NCBI GenBank assembly: GCA_020633295.1
Contig: JACKDW010000001.1
Span: 372,001 to 436,000, forward strand
Reading direction: 5' to 3'
From: Myxococcales bacterium
GTDB lineage: Bacteria > Myxococcota_A > Polyangia > Nannocystales > Nannocystaceae
Length of the DNA stretch: 64,000 bases
Below are positions 1 to 10,000 of this stretch, one piece after another. How positions within the stretch are numbered: the stretch's first letter is position 1; each line of letters begins with the position of its first letter. The position numbers were made by a program, and so were the translations under genes. Under the pieces are notes generated by a model. The model did not search any database. It saw only the letters and a list, made by a program, of their open reading frames with translations, and was not told the DNA's origin.

Positions 1-1
1 C

Positions 2-571
2 TACACCGGCTCGGCCTACCTCGACGGGACCGCGTGGGTCGCCGCGACGCTGATCGCGTCGGCGCTGGTCTGGGCCCTCGAGCTCACGCTCGCGTTCGGG
101 CTGTACCTCCCGCGGCTGCGCCCCGCGCTCACGCTCGCCGGCGCCGCGCTGCACGGCAGCTTCTACGCGCTGTTCCGCGTCTACACCTTCTCGACCAACA
201 TGCTCCTGCTGTACGCGCCGTTCTACGATCAAGACGAGCTCGCGCGGGGCATCGAGCGCCTGTGCCCGCGCGGGCCAAGGAGCGCGGCCGAGCCGAGCAG
301 ACGCCCCCCGGGGCGCGCGCGCTCGCTGGCCCGCGCCGCCGGCGTGGCGCTGGTGCTGCTCGCGCTCGTCGCCGCGGCGGCCTACGAGCACCGCGTCCCG
401 AGCGACGTGTCACAAGAGACAGAAATAAACGGTGACGAGCCGCCGCGACCGCAGCCGCGCCTGCGCCTGCTCGAGGGCCGCTGGCGCGACCTCGGCGCGA
501 CCCGCGAGGAGGCCCGCCGCCGTCGCCAGCGGCAGACGCGGCGCGAGATGCAGAAGTGGAGGGGCGCGTGA
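2..571 (+). CDS. HTTM-like membrane protein, C-terminal part (5' truncated by window edge)
   Basis: An open frame enters from before base 1 and ends at TGA 569-571; about 189 residues are visible. The first ~90 residues hold two or three hydrophobic helices with Trp, Phe and Tyr at their edges. They read like the last helices of HTTM/DoxX-type membrane proteins (vitamin K-dependent carboxylase-like fold). After a Pro/Arg-rich loop there is one more helix (about residues 105-120) and a highly charged Arg-rich cytoplasmic tail. The stop overlaps the GTG start of the next membrane gene, so the two are probably co-translated. Function is unknown; the family assignment rests on helix pattern only. 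Confidence 0.6.
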   Translation, partial: YTGSAYLDGTAWVAATLIASALVWALELTLAFGLYLPRLRPALTLAGAALHGSFYALFRVYTFSTNMLLLYAPFYDQDELARGIERLCPRGPRSAAEPSRRPPGRARSLARAAGVALVLLALVAAAAYEHRVPSDVSQETEINGDEPPRPQPRLRLLEGRWRDLGATREEARRRRQRQTRREMQKWRGA

Positions 572-1383
572 GCGAGGCCGCCGCGCCCGCGCCGTCGCGC
601 CTGGCCGCCGCGCTCTGGCTCGAGCTCGAGGGCTCCACGCGCTCGCTCGGGCTCCTGCGGCTCGCGACCGCGACGCTGCTGTGGTCGAGCTGGGGCTTCC
701 CGTTCATCCTCCACTTCGACCTCCACCCGCTGCGCCTCGCGCTCGCGCTGAGCTTCTACCTCAGCTCGCTGCTGCTGCTGCTCGGCCTGTGGACGCGCGT
801 CGCCGCGATCACGGTCGCGCTCACGCTGCTCGCCGCCGCCGCGCTGCTCGGCGCGGCGGACCCCGCGGTCTGGCTCACCCAGGAGCGCCAGCTCAGCCTG
901 CTGCTCGCGGTCGTCCTGGCGCTCGCGCCCTGCGGCCGCTCGCTCTCGCTCGACCGCCTGCGCGCGCTGCGACGGGGCCGCGCCCACGACGAGCGCGGGC
1001 CGCTGTGGACCCTGCGCCTGCTGCAGCTGTGCGCCTCGGTCCTCTTCCTGACCAGCGCGTTCGGGCAGCTCTCTCCGACCTGGCTAGGCGGTCACGTGTT
1101 CGCGCGGCCCGGCGCGCCCGCGCCGGCCTGGGCCGCCCCGCTCGCGTGGACGATGCTGGCGATCAACCTCGTCGGCGCGCTCGGCCCGTGGTGGCCGCGC
1201 GCGCGCCTCCCCGCGATCACGCTGGTCGCCGGCGCGTACCTGCTGCTGTACACGCTCATGGACCTCGACACGATCGCGCTCTCGATCATCGCGCTGCTGT
1301 TCTCCTTCGCGCCCCCGGCCCGCGTCCACGCGGTGATCGACCGCCTCCACGGCGAGGCCCCGCGCGAGCTCCCGGGCCGGTGA
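568..1383 (+). CDS. HTTM/DoxX-like integral membrane protein
   Basis: Predicted 271-residue protein with about seven hydrophobic helices and short charged loops. It resembles the HTTM/DoxX-like group, whose members are mostly uncharacterised, and is probably a partner of the truncated gene before it. I chose GTG 568 because a GGAGGG ribosome-binding sequence lies about 5 bases upstream and because it overlaps the preceding TGA as GTGA, the usual translational-coupling arrangement. An in-frame GTG at 556 is the alternative. No catalytic motif was recognised. Substrate and role are unknown. Confidence 0.65.
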   Translation: MSEAAAPAPSRLAAALWLELEGSTRSLGLLRLATATLLWSSWGFPFILHFDLHPLRLALALSFYLSSLLLLLGLWTRVAAITVALTLLAAAALLGAADPAVWLTQERQLSLLLAVVLALAPCGRSLSLDRLRALRRGRAHDERGPLWTLRLLQLCASVLFLTSAFGQLSPTWLGGHVFARPGAPAPAWAAPLAWTMLAINLVGALGPWWPRARLPAITLVAGAYLLLYTLMDLDTIALSIIALLFSFAPPARVHAVIDRLHGEAPRELPGR

Positions 1384-1486
1384 TCGACGCGCGCGGGCGC
1401 ACGCCCTCGACGCCGCGGCGGCACAATTTCGCGCCGAGCGCCCCACGGCGCCCGTCAGCGCCCTCGCCAGAGGGTACAAACGAGAC

Positions 1487-2176
<690 letters not shown>

Positions 2177-2365
2177 GCGGTCGCGCCGCGTCGGCTGCCC
2201 GCGCGCCGATCCCAGGCGACGAGCTCGCGGGCTGCGTCGTCACGCGCGTCGTCGCGCGAGCAAGCCCGCGTCGACATCGCCGCCCGCGCCACCACGACGG
2301 GACGACTCGGCGCCGCGCGAGCGCGCGCCGAGGCGTACCATGGAGCCCACCCTCGGAGACACGCC

Positions 2366-4315
2366 ATGCGCCCCTCACCGCTGCACCGCCCGTCGCTCGC
2401 ACTCCCGCTGCTCACGCTCCTGCTGCCGCTCGCGGCCTGCGGCGACTCGACGGCCGGGGAGTCCGAGAGCACCACCGCGAGCACCACCGCGTCGACCACG
2501 GCCGGGACCGCCGCGACCGCGGGGACGGGCGCGCAGACCGACACCACCGGCGCGAGCGCGCCGACGAGCGCGGGCACCGGCGGCATGACGAGCACCACCG
2601 GCGAGCCGACGACCGCGAGCTCCGGGCCGTCGACTGACACCGACCCCTCGACCACCGAGGCCGCGACGGATCCGAGCGGCACAGACCCCGGCACCACCAC
2701 GAGCCCGACGACGGGCGAGAGCTGCCAGGAGTTCAGCTGCTCCAACGACTTTCACCAGGTGCTGTGCGACGGCCAGCCGTACGAGCAGTGCCAGGGCGAT
2801 CAGGGCTGCGACCCGATGTCCAACACCTGCATCAACGCGTGCGAGGCGGCGGCCAACAACCAGCAGTCGATCGGCTGCAACTACTACGCGACGCACATGG
2901 ACTCGTACAAGCCCGACGGCTGCCTCGCCGCGTTCGTCGCCAACACCTGGGACACGCCGGCGCACGTCACTGTCGAGTACGCCGGCCAGCCGCTCGATCC
3001 CGCGAGCTTCGGCTACCTGCCCAACGGAGCAGGTCCAAACCTCACCTACGATCCCTTCGACCCCGTCGCCGGCATCGCGCCCGGCGAGGTCGTCATCCTG
3101 CTGCTCTCCGGGCCCGAGGGCAACCAGGGCTCGGGCCGCTGCCCGCTGCCGTCCGCGTTCCCCAACAGCGTGATCCAGCTCGGCACCGGGATGTCGAACT
3201 CGTTCCGCATCACCTCCGACGTGCCGGTCGTCGCCTATCAGCTCAACCCCTACGGCGGCGGCAACGTGGCCGTGACCGCCGGCTCGCTGCTGCTGCCCAC
3301 GAGCGCCTGGGGCGACAACTACATCGCGGTCAACGCCTACGAGCCCGACCTCGCCGGGCCCTCGCTCAACATCATCGCCGCCGAGGACAGCACGCTCGTG
3401 ACGATCGAGCCGGTCGCGGCGGTGGTCGGGGGCGGCGGCGTCCCGGCCGGGCCCGCGAACCAGCCCCTCAACTTCATGCTCAACGCCGGGCAGCAGGCCC
3501 AGATCACGCAGACCGCCGAGCTGACGGGCTCGGTGATCCAGTCCGACAAGCCGATCGGCCTCATGGGCGGGCACCCGTGCATGCGCGCGCCCGTCGGCAC
3601 CGCCTACTGCGACCACGGCGAGCAGATGATCCCGCCGATCAAGGCGCTCGGGCACGAGTACGTCGGCGTCATGCACCGCCCGCGCGGGGGCGAGCCCGGG
3701 ATCTGGCGCATGGTCGGCGCGGTCGACGGGACCGCGCTGACGTGGACGCCGAACGTCGGCGGGCCCGCGACGCTCGGCCAGGGTGAGATCCAGGAGTTCA
3801 TCACGGGCGAGCCCTTCGTCGTCACGAGCCAGGACGAGGAGCACCCCTTCCTGCTGTTCAACGTCATGTCGGGCTCGAAGTGGGCGCCCTACCAGCCGAC
3901 GCTGTCGGACCGCGGCGACCCGGACTACGTGCTCAACTACCCACCCGATCAGTACCTCTACAACTACGTGTTCTTCGCCGACCCGACCTACCCCGAGACC
4001 AACCTCGTGATCGTCCGGCGCCCGCTCGAGAACACCTTCTACGACGTCGAGCTCGACTGCGCCGGCGTGCTGGGCGGCTGGCAGCCGGTGGGCGAGTACG
4101 AGTGGACGCGCTTCGATCTGATCACCGGCAATTTCCAGAACAACGGCAACTGCTCCACGGGGCGCCACGAGATGACGAGCCAGGCGCCGTTCGGGCTGTG
4201 GATCTGGGGCTGGGGCACCACCATGACCAACCCGAGCACGCAGAACGTCTCGTACGGCTACCCCGCCGGCATGAACGTGCAGCCGATCAACGACGTCGAG
4301 ATCATCATCGAGTAG
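2366..4315 (+). CDS. Lipoprotein with IgGFc-binding-type domain
   Basis: A 649-residue predicted surface lipoprotein. The signal peptide ends in a lipobox at about Cys25 (LPLAAC). A Thr/Ser/Gly/Ala linker of about 90 residues follows, then a Cys-rich segment (residues ~118-175, six or more Cys), then a large beta-rich domain of about 450 residues. That domain resembles the IgGFc-binding N-terminal family found in many myxobacterial surface proteins. The vertebrate name does not imply immunoglobulin binding here; an adhesin or matrix role is inference. ATG 2366 leads directly into the signal peptide. It follows the GD-repeat lipoprotein on the same strand after 189 bases. Confidence 0.8.
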   Translation: MRPSPLHRPSLALPLLTLLLPLAACGDSTAGESESTTASTTASTTAGTAATAGTGAQTDTTGASAPTSAGTGGMTSTTGEPTTASSGPSTDTDPSTTEAATDPSGTDPGTTTSPTTGESCQEFSCSNDFHQVLCDGQPYEQCQGDQGCDPMSNTCINACEAAANNQQSIGCNYYATHMDSYKPDGCLAAFVANTWDTPAHVTVEYAGQPLDPASFGYLPNGAGPNLTYDPFDPVAGIAPGEVVILLLSGPEGNQGSGRCPLPSAFPNSVIQLGTGMSNSFRITSDVPVVAYQLNPYGGGNVAVTAGSLLLPTSAWGDNYIAVNAYEPDLAGPSLNIIAAEDSTLVTIEPVAAVVGGGGVPAGPANQPLNFMLNAGQQAQITQTAELTGSVIQSDKPIGLMGGHPCMRAPVGTAYCDHGEQMIPPIKALGHEYVGVMHRPRGGEPGIWRMVGAVDGTALTWTPNVGGPATLGQGEIQEFITGEPFVVTSQDEEHPFLLFNVMSGSKWAPYQPTLSDRGDPDYVLNYPPDQYLYNYVFFADPTYPETNLVIVRRPLENTFYDVELDCAGVLGGWQPVGEYEWTRFDLITGNFQNNGNCSTGRHEMTSQAPFGLWIWGWGTTMTNPSTQNVSYGYPAGMNVQPINDVEIIIE

Positions 4316-4589
4316 CGCGACGACCTGTCTCGCCGGTCACTTTCTGACGCTGCGGCACCCTGGCTGAGCCCTCGAGCACCCCGCTCGCGTGCCCCTCGCG
4401 CTGTGAGCCATCCTACGGCCGCGGCCGCCGACGCCCGCGGGTCTCGGGGACGATCACGCGTTCGGGGGGCCGCGCACGCGTCGAGGGTCCCGGCGCGCGC
4501 GCTCGCGCACACGCGCCCTCGCCTCGCGACGCCCCTCGCCCCCGGATAGGGCTGGAATTTGCCCACGATTCGCAGTAGCTCCCCCCTTG

Positions 4590-5949
<1,360 letters not shown>

Positions 5950-5972
<23 letters not shown>

Positions 5973-6963
5973 CGCCCGGCGCGTCGCTCGAGCCCCGCGC
6001 CGCGGGCCCGTGCAACACCGCGAACAGGCGCTCGAGCGCCACGACCGAGGCGCCGAGCGCCCCCGCGAAGGTCAGCTCGAAGATCTGCTCCTCGTCGTAG
6101 CCCGCGGCCTTGAGCGCGTCGATGTCCTCGTCGATGATCCGGTAGGCCCAGCGCGCGAGCTTCTCGACGTAGCCGCGCGCCGGCTCTGGGAGCGCGTCCT
6201 CCTCCGCGCTGCGGGTCGCGCCGAACACCCGCGCCGCGTGGGCCTCGGCCGCGCGACGCAGCGCGGGCGCGGTCCCCCCCGCGCACGACAGCGCGTGCGC
6301 CCGCCCGAGCTCGACCTCGGCCGGCCGCAGCAGCCCGTCCTCGCCGCGCGCGTACGAGGGCTGCGGGCGCGCGCCGGCGGCGACCCGGCTCGCGCGGTCG
6401 AGCATCCGCGCCAGCCGGCGCCGCTGGTCCGCGTCGAGCCGCGGGAAGTCGAAGGCGTCGGCCAGGCGGTTGATGAAGTTGAAGTGAAACGTCACGTTCG
6501 CCGCGTCCTCGAGCGCCGCGTCGTCGAGGCCGGCCGCCCGCAGCTCCGCGATCGTCGCCGCGTCCAGCTCGCGCGGGCGCGTCGTCAGGAGCTCCACGAG
6601 CCGCAGCCCGGCGCGCTGACGCGGGGTCACGGGCGCCGTGGTCCAGTCGGCCAGCACCGCGTCGATCGTCGCCTGATCGATGTGCAGCGCCGCGACCGCG
6701 GCGTGCGCCTCAATTCAGAAGTGACAGGTGTTGAGGTTGGAGACGAACGCCGCGAACAGCTCGGCCTCGCCCTTCGACCAGCTCGCGCCGCGCGACGACA
6801 CGCCGCGCAGCACGTAGCGGCGCAGCTCGGGCCGCATCAGCGCCGGTCGGTAGGTGACCGCGAGGATCGGCGGCGGCAGGAAGCCGAGCGCGCGCTTGGC
6901 CACGAACATCACCAGCTTCAAGTACCAGGGGCGACGGCCCCCACCCTCGAGATCAATTCGCAT
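5950..6963 (-). CDS. AhpD/carboxymuconolactone decarboxylase-like protein, probable selenoprotein (Sec83)
   Basis: Read through one in-frame TGA (6715-6717), this is a 337-residue two-domain CMD/AhpD-like protein. The segment before the TGA ends with Cys80-His-Phe and the segment after starts Ile-Glu-Ala-His in the same frame. The TGA therefore stands exactly where the second Cys of the family's redox CxxC, followed by a conserved His, is expected (CxxU). Both flanks look coding, and the second CMD-like domain continues to the normal end. A GC hairpin with a GGUC loop begins right after the TGA (separate entry). ATG 6963 is preferred; GTG 6981 is possible. The family includes peroxidase-associated disulfide reductases such as AhpD. 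A TetR gene lies divergently across a perfect palindrome. The alternative is a nonsense mutation in a Cys codon. Confidence 0.75.
6688..6717 (-). promoter_or_regulatory. Candidate bacterial SECIS element
   Basis: On the minus strand, the UGA (6717-6715) is followed by 17 nt and then a GGUC tetraloop (6697-6694) closed by a perfect 6-bp stem, CGCCGC at 6703-6698 with GCGGCG at 6693-6688. Bacterial SECIS hairpins lie inside the coding region just after the UGA with the loop guanine roughly 16-37 nt away, and the E. coli fdhF loop also contains GGUC. GC-rich DNA forms such hairpins by chance, so this supports but does not prove the call. Confidence 0.55.
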
Positions 6964-6990
6964 CGCGGACTCCCGGCGCACCGCTCGCGT

Positions 6991-7014
6991 TAATGCAAGT
7001 GTCTGCTTGCATTA
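6991..7014. promoter_or_regulatory. Perfect inverted-repeat operator between divergent CMD and TetR genes
   Basis: TAATGCAAG (6991-6999), a 6-base spacer, then CTTGCATTA (7006-7014) form a perfect 9-bp dyad in an AT-rich patch. It sits 28 bases upstream of the minus-strand ATG and 32 bases upstream of the TetR ATG. A TetR homodimer typically binds such a site, so it probably represses both divergent genes. Confidence 0.75.
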
Positions 7015-7045
7015 CGGTAAAGTACGCGACCCACCCCGTCAAGCC

Positions 7046-7621
7046 ATGCCCAGACAGATTCCCGACGAGCAGATCTTCGCCGCCGCGCTCGACATCGTCG
7101 CCGCGCGCGGGATCGCGGGCGCGACCACCAAGCAGATCGCGGCGGCCGCCGAGATCAACGAGGTCACGCTGTTCCGCCGCTTCGGCAGCAAGGCCAAGCT
7201 GCTCGAGGCCGCGCTCTCCGCCGAGGTCGACCGCTTCGACGCCGCCGGCGGCGCCCGCTACACCGGTGACCTCCGCGACGACCTCACGCGCGTCGTCGCG
7301 CTCTACACCCAGCTCGTGATGCGCCGCGGCCGGCTGCTCGCGGTCCTGCTCGCCGAGCTCCCCAGCGCGGACGAGCTCGGCGGGCTGATCGAGCGACCCC
7401 AGCGGATCGTCCGCGCCGTCGCCCGCCTGATCCGCCGCTACCAACGCGAGGGCGCGCTCGAGCCCGAGCCGCCGCTGCAGTCCGTCGCCGCGCTGCTCGG
7501 CCCCGTGCTGCTCGCCGGCGTCCTGCGCCCGCTCGCGACCCGACCCGAGCCCCCCGACCCCAGCGCGCACGTCGAGCGCTTCCTCCACGGACGCCGCGCG
7601 ACGCATCCAACCAAGGGATGA
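7046..7621 (+). CDS. TetR/AcrR family transcriptional regulator
   Basis: A 191-residue regulator. The N-terminal TetR helix-turn-helix spans residues ~7-52 (AGATTKQIAAAA followed by VTLFRRFGSKAKL), the classic helix 2-3 pattern ending in the F-x-R-F-G-S-K motif. The helical ligand-binding and dimerisation domain spans ~60-190. ATG 7046 places the HTH at the usual distance from the start; longer in-frame starts run back through the operator and are unlikely. It is divergent from the putative selenoprotein gene with a perfect palindrome between them, so it is probably an autorepressor that also controls that gene. The inducing ligand is unknown. Confidence 0.88.
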   Translation: MPRQIPDEQIFAAALDIVAARGIAGATTKQIAAAAEINEVTLFRRFGSKAKLLEAALSAEVDRFDAAGGARYTGDLRDDLTRVVALYTQLVMRRGRLLAVLLAELPSADELGGLIERPQRIVRAVARLIRRYQREGALEPEPPLQSVAALLGPVLLAGVLRPLATRPEPPDPSAHVERFLHGRRATHPTKG

Positions 7622-7671
7622 CGGACATCCGCCTTCGGCACGAACGCCCGCCCCGACTGCGTCCGCCGCAC

Positions 7672-7741
7672 GTACAGCCCGTCCGCGCGCCTACGGAGCG
7701 TCGAAGTACAGCCCTACAGCCCGTCCGCACATGTACGGAGC
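7672..7741. repeat. Two direct copies of a ~28-bp sequence
   Basis: TACAGCCCGTCCGC, six variable bases, then TACGGAGCG occurs at about 7673-7700 and again at about 7715-7741. A partial TACAGCCC sits between the copies. It lies in a gene-free stretch directly after the TetR gene and abuts a second repeat block. No coding potential was seen. Confidence 0.7.
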
Positions 7742-7781
7742 GTGGCGAGCGTGCGTGGGCGGGGGGCCGTATGAGGACTTA

Positions 7782-8070
7782 AGACCATGTGGGGGTCGCT
7801 CACGCGCGTCCCGCAAGGAGCGCCCCACGCCCACGCGCGCCCAGAGCCACGCGTGTCACAGACCAGCCTCCGCATCGTGAACGCGAACAAGCGACCATGT
7901 CGAAAACCAGCCCCCTCATGAACGCGAACAAAAGACCATGTGAGCGGCCCCGAGAGGGGGTCGCTCACGTGCGTCCCGCAAGAGCCCCGCCCGCCCGCGC
8001 GCAGAGCTACGCGTGTCGCAACCCAGCCCCCGCGTCGCGAACGCGAACAAAAGACGCGAACAAAGACACG
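7782..8070. repeat. Degenerate ~150-bp direct repeat block in a gene-free spacer
   Basis: The motif order GACCATGTG, GGGTCGCTCACG, GCGTCCCGCAAG, CAGAGCYACGCGTGTC, CCAGCC, GAACGCGAACAA occurs twice (from about 7783 and 7934). A shortened copy (GACCATGTC to GAACGCGAACAAAA, 7893-7933) lies between them. The second copy contains a hairpin (GTGAGCG with CGCTCAC, 7941-7969). The block fills the 7622-8089 gap. I see no convincing gene in it; frames through it only echo the repeat. Confidence 0.7.
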
Positions 8071-8089
8071 ATCAAAGCAACGCGAGCGA

Positions 8090-9160
8090 CTAACCTGGCG
8101 CACTCGCCAGGTGAACCTCGAGCCGCGCGAGCAACCGATCGATCTCCGCGTCCGCGCCCACCGAGATCCGCAGGCAGTCGTCCACGCGCGGGCGATCGAA
8201 GTACCGCACCAGGATCCCGTCGGCGCGCAGCGCCGCCCACACGCTCCGCGCCCGCGCTCGCGAGCCCATCCGCGTCAGCACGAAGTTGGCCTGCGACGGC
8301 AGCGGGTCCAGCCCGAGCGCGCGCAGGGCTGCGGTCAGGCGCGCGCGCGTCGCCTTGATCTTCGCCAGCGACTCCGCGTGCGCCGCCTGATCGCGCAGCG
8401 CCGCCGTCGCGGTCACCTGGGCCGCGACGTCGAGGTTGTAGGAGTCCTTCACCGCCATCAGCGCGTCGATCAGCGCCGCGTCCGCGAGCCCGACGCCCAC
8501 GCGCATGCCCGCGAGGCTGTAGGACTTCGACAGCGTGCGCAGCACGATCACGTTGTCGTGGCGCCGCGGCAGCGCGCTCGCGTAGCTGCGCTCGGCGAAG
8601 TCGGCGTAGGCCTCGTCGACGACGACCACGCCGGCGAAGCGCTCGAGCGCCGCCTCGATCAGCGCCGGCGCGGCGGGCTGCCCCGTCGGCGCGTTCGGGT
8701 GACAGAGGAACATCAGCGCGCCCGCGGTGTCGACCATCGCCTCGTCGAAGCTGAAGTCCGGGCGCAGCGGCACGCGGGTCATCGTCGCGCCGTGGATCGC
8801 GATCAGCGTCTCGTACAGCGAGTACGTCACGTCGGGCAGCACCACCGCGTCGCCGGGCTCGACGAAGGCCGTGAGCACGAGCCGCAGCAGCTCGTCGCTG
8901 CCGTTGGTCGCGATCACGTTCTCGGGCGCGCAGCCGTACAGCTCGGCCGCGGCGCGTCGCAGCTCGAGCGCGACGGGGTCGGGGTAGCGGCGCAGGCGAT
9001 CGCCGTCGAGCTCCGCGAGCGCTCGCAGCACGCTCGCGGGCGGCGGGTACGGGTTCTCGTTCGTGTTGAGCTTCGTCAGCGTCGGCAGCTTGGGCTGCTC
9101 GCCGGGCGTGTAGGGCTCGACCTCGCGGAGCGAGGCGCGGAGGAACCGGGTGCGGGGCAT
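8090..9160 (-). CDS. hisC: Histidinol-phosphate aminotransferase
   Basis: A 356-residue fold-type I PLP aminotransferase of the HisC family. It converts imidazole-acetol phosphate plus glutamate to L-histidinol phosphate in histidine biosynthesis. Visible landmarks are NTNENPYPPP at ~32-41 (HisC N-terminal signature), TNGSDEL near 85-91 for PLP phosphate binding, HPNAPTG at ~154-160, DEAYADF at ~182-188, and the Schiff-base lysine K212 in TLSKSYSLAGMRVG, followed by the conserved Arg. ATG 9160 gives a normal family length. No other his genes are near, so it stands alone and is divergent from a TetR gene. A broader aromatic or phosphonate aminotransferase role cannot be excluded. Confidence 0.9.
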   Translation of the reverse strand: MPRTRFLRASLREVEPYTPGEQPKLPTLTKLNTNENPYPPPASVLRALAELDGDRLRRYPDPVALELRRAAAELYGCAPENVIATNGSDELLRLVLTAFVEPGDAVVLPDVTYSLYETLIAIHGATMTRVPLRPDFSFDEAMVDTAGALMFLCHPNAPTGQPAAPALIEAALERFAGVVVVDEAYADFAERSYASALPRRHDNVIVLRTLSKSYSLAGMRVGVGLADAALIDALMAVKDSYNLDVAAQVTATAALRDQAAHAESLAKIKATRARLTAALRALGLDPLPSQANFVLTRMGSRARARSVWAALRADGILVRYFDRPRVDDCLRISVGADAEIDRLLARLEVHLASAPG

Positions 9161-9208
9161 GGACGGCGCAAGCCTACATCAGCGAATTCGCGCGCGTCGA
9201 TTTTATAC

Positions 9209-9236
9209 TTGACCGATTGGTCCAGCTTGCTATCTT
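9209..9236 (+). promoter_or_regulatory. Promoter of the TetR gene (-35 TTGACC, -10 TATCTT)
   Basis: TTGACC at 9209-9214 and TATCTT at 9231-9236 are separated by 16 bases, a sigma-70-like arrangement. The -35 lies inside the first palindromic operator and the -10 touches the second, the layout expected for an autorepressed TetR gene. Confidence 0.6.
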
Positions 9237-9250
9237 GACCGCATGGTCCA
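9209..9250. promoter_or_regulatory. Two tandem TetR-type operators
   Basis: TTGACCGATTGGTCCA (9209-9224) and TTGACCGCATGGTCCA (9235-9250) differ at two central bases, and both contain the dyad GACC-N4-GGTC. Their starts are 26 bp apart. The second ends 40 bases before the ATG of the TetR gene. A third related palindrome occurs after that gene at 9905-9916. Confidence 0.8.
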
Positions 9251-9290
9251 AAACCAGTATGAGTCAGTGACCTCGCAGGTCGTCCCGCTT

Positions 9291-9875
9291 ATGCCGCGCA
9301 TCAAAGAATTCGACCCGGAGCTCGCCCGTGAACGCGCGATGGGGCTGTTCTGGGAGCGGGGCTACGAGGCCGCCTCGCTCCGCGATCTGCTCTCGGCCAT
9401 GGGCATCAGCCGCCAGAGCCTCTACAACACCTTCGGCGACAAGCGGCGGCTGTTCCTCTCGGTGCTCGACCTCTACGCCGAGCAGGTCGGCCGCCTCATC
9501 GACGACAGCATCGGCAGCGACAGCGCCTCGATCGACGAGCTGCACGGCTTTATGCAGTACTACTGGGCGCAGGTCGTGCACGATCACGGCGCGTGCATGA
9601 TGGCGATCGCGGCGCTCGAGCTGGGGCTGCGCGACGACGAGGTCAGCGCCAAGGTGCAGGCCTACCTGTTCGGGCTCGAGACGGCCTTCACCCGCGTGCT
9701 GCGCAACGCCAAGCAGCTCGGCGAGCTGCGCGACGACGCCGACCCCGTCGCGCTCGCGCGCTACCTGACGAACTGCCTGATGGGCCTGAGCGTGCTCGGC
9801 CGCGGCGCGCGGACGACCTCGCGCGCGGCGGTGCGGCAGCTGATCACGACGACGCTGTCGATCCTCGACGGCTAG
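9291..9875 (+). CDS. TetR/AcrR family transcriptional regulator
   Basis: A 194-residue TetR-family repressor. The N-terminal HTH (residues ~10-55) has the pattern GYEAASLRDLLSAMGIS followed by SLYNTFGDKRRLF. The rest is a helical ligand-binding domain. I place the start at ATG 9291, which begins the conserved part. The in-frame ATG at 9243 would lie inside the second operator and add 16 unconserved residues. Two operators overlap its promoter, so it very likely represses itself. A perfect GACCGATCGGTC palindrome downstream, before the MglA-like gene, suggests that gene or its spacer may also be a target. It may influence hisC, which starts 48 bases beyond the first operator on the other strand. 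Confidence 0.9.
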   Translation: MPRIKEFDPELARERAMGLFWERGYEAASLRDLLSAMGISRQSLYNTFGDKRRLFLSVLDLYAEQVGRLIDDSIGSDSASIDELHGFMQYYWAQVVHDHGACMMAIAALELGLRDDEVSAKVQAYLFGLETAFTRVLRNAKQLGELRDDADPVALARYLTNCLMGLSVLGRGARTTSRAAVRQLITTTLSILDG

Positions 9876-9904
9876 CGCGAACTGTTTTTATTTACACCTA
9901 AAAA

Positions 9905-9916
9905 GACCGATCGGTC
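9905..9916. promoter_or_regulatory. Third TetR-operator-like palindrome upstream of mglA-like gene
   Basis: GACCGATCGGTC is a perfect 12-bp palindrome flanked by A-rich tracts (AAAAA before, AAAAAA after). Its half site GACCG matches the two operators at 9209 and 9235. It lies 29 bases after the TetR stop and 84 bases before the GTPase ATG. It might also act as part of a terminator, but there is no strong stem extension. Confidence 0.6.
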
Positions 9917-10000
9917 AAAAAACAACCAGTAGCAGCCCGTCGACCCGCTCGCCCGCGCCCGCGCGCGCCGCGGGCGCGACGGTGACGGAGAGAGTCCACC

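Noticed and set aside
2375..4168. Long antisense frame over the IgGFc-type gene
   Set aside because: Antisense frames stay open in GC-rich genes; composition is Arg/Asp/Val-rich and the sense protein has a signal and domains.
7714..8103. Minus-strand frame of 129 codons
   Set aside because: Its residues mirror the DNA direct repeats and show no domain or start context.
9905..9916. Simple terminator of the TetR gene
   Set aside because: The stem is only 6 bp without the usual extension, and its sequence matches the operators; an operator is a better fit, though both remain possible.
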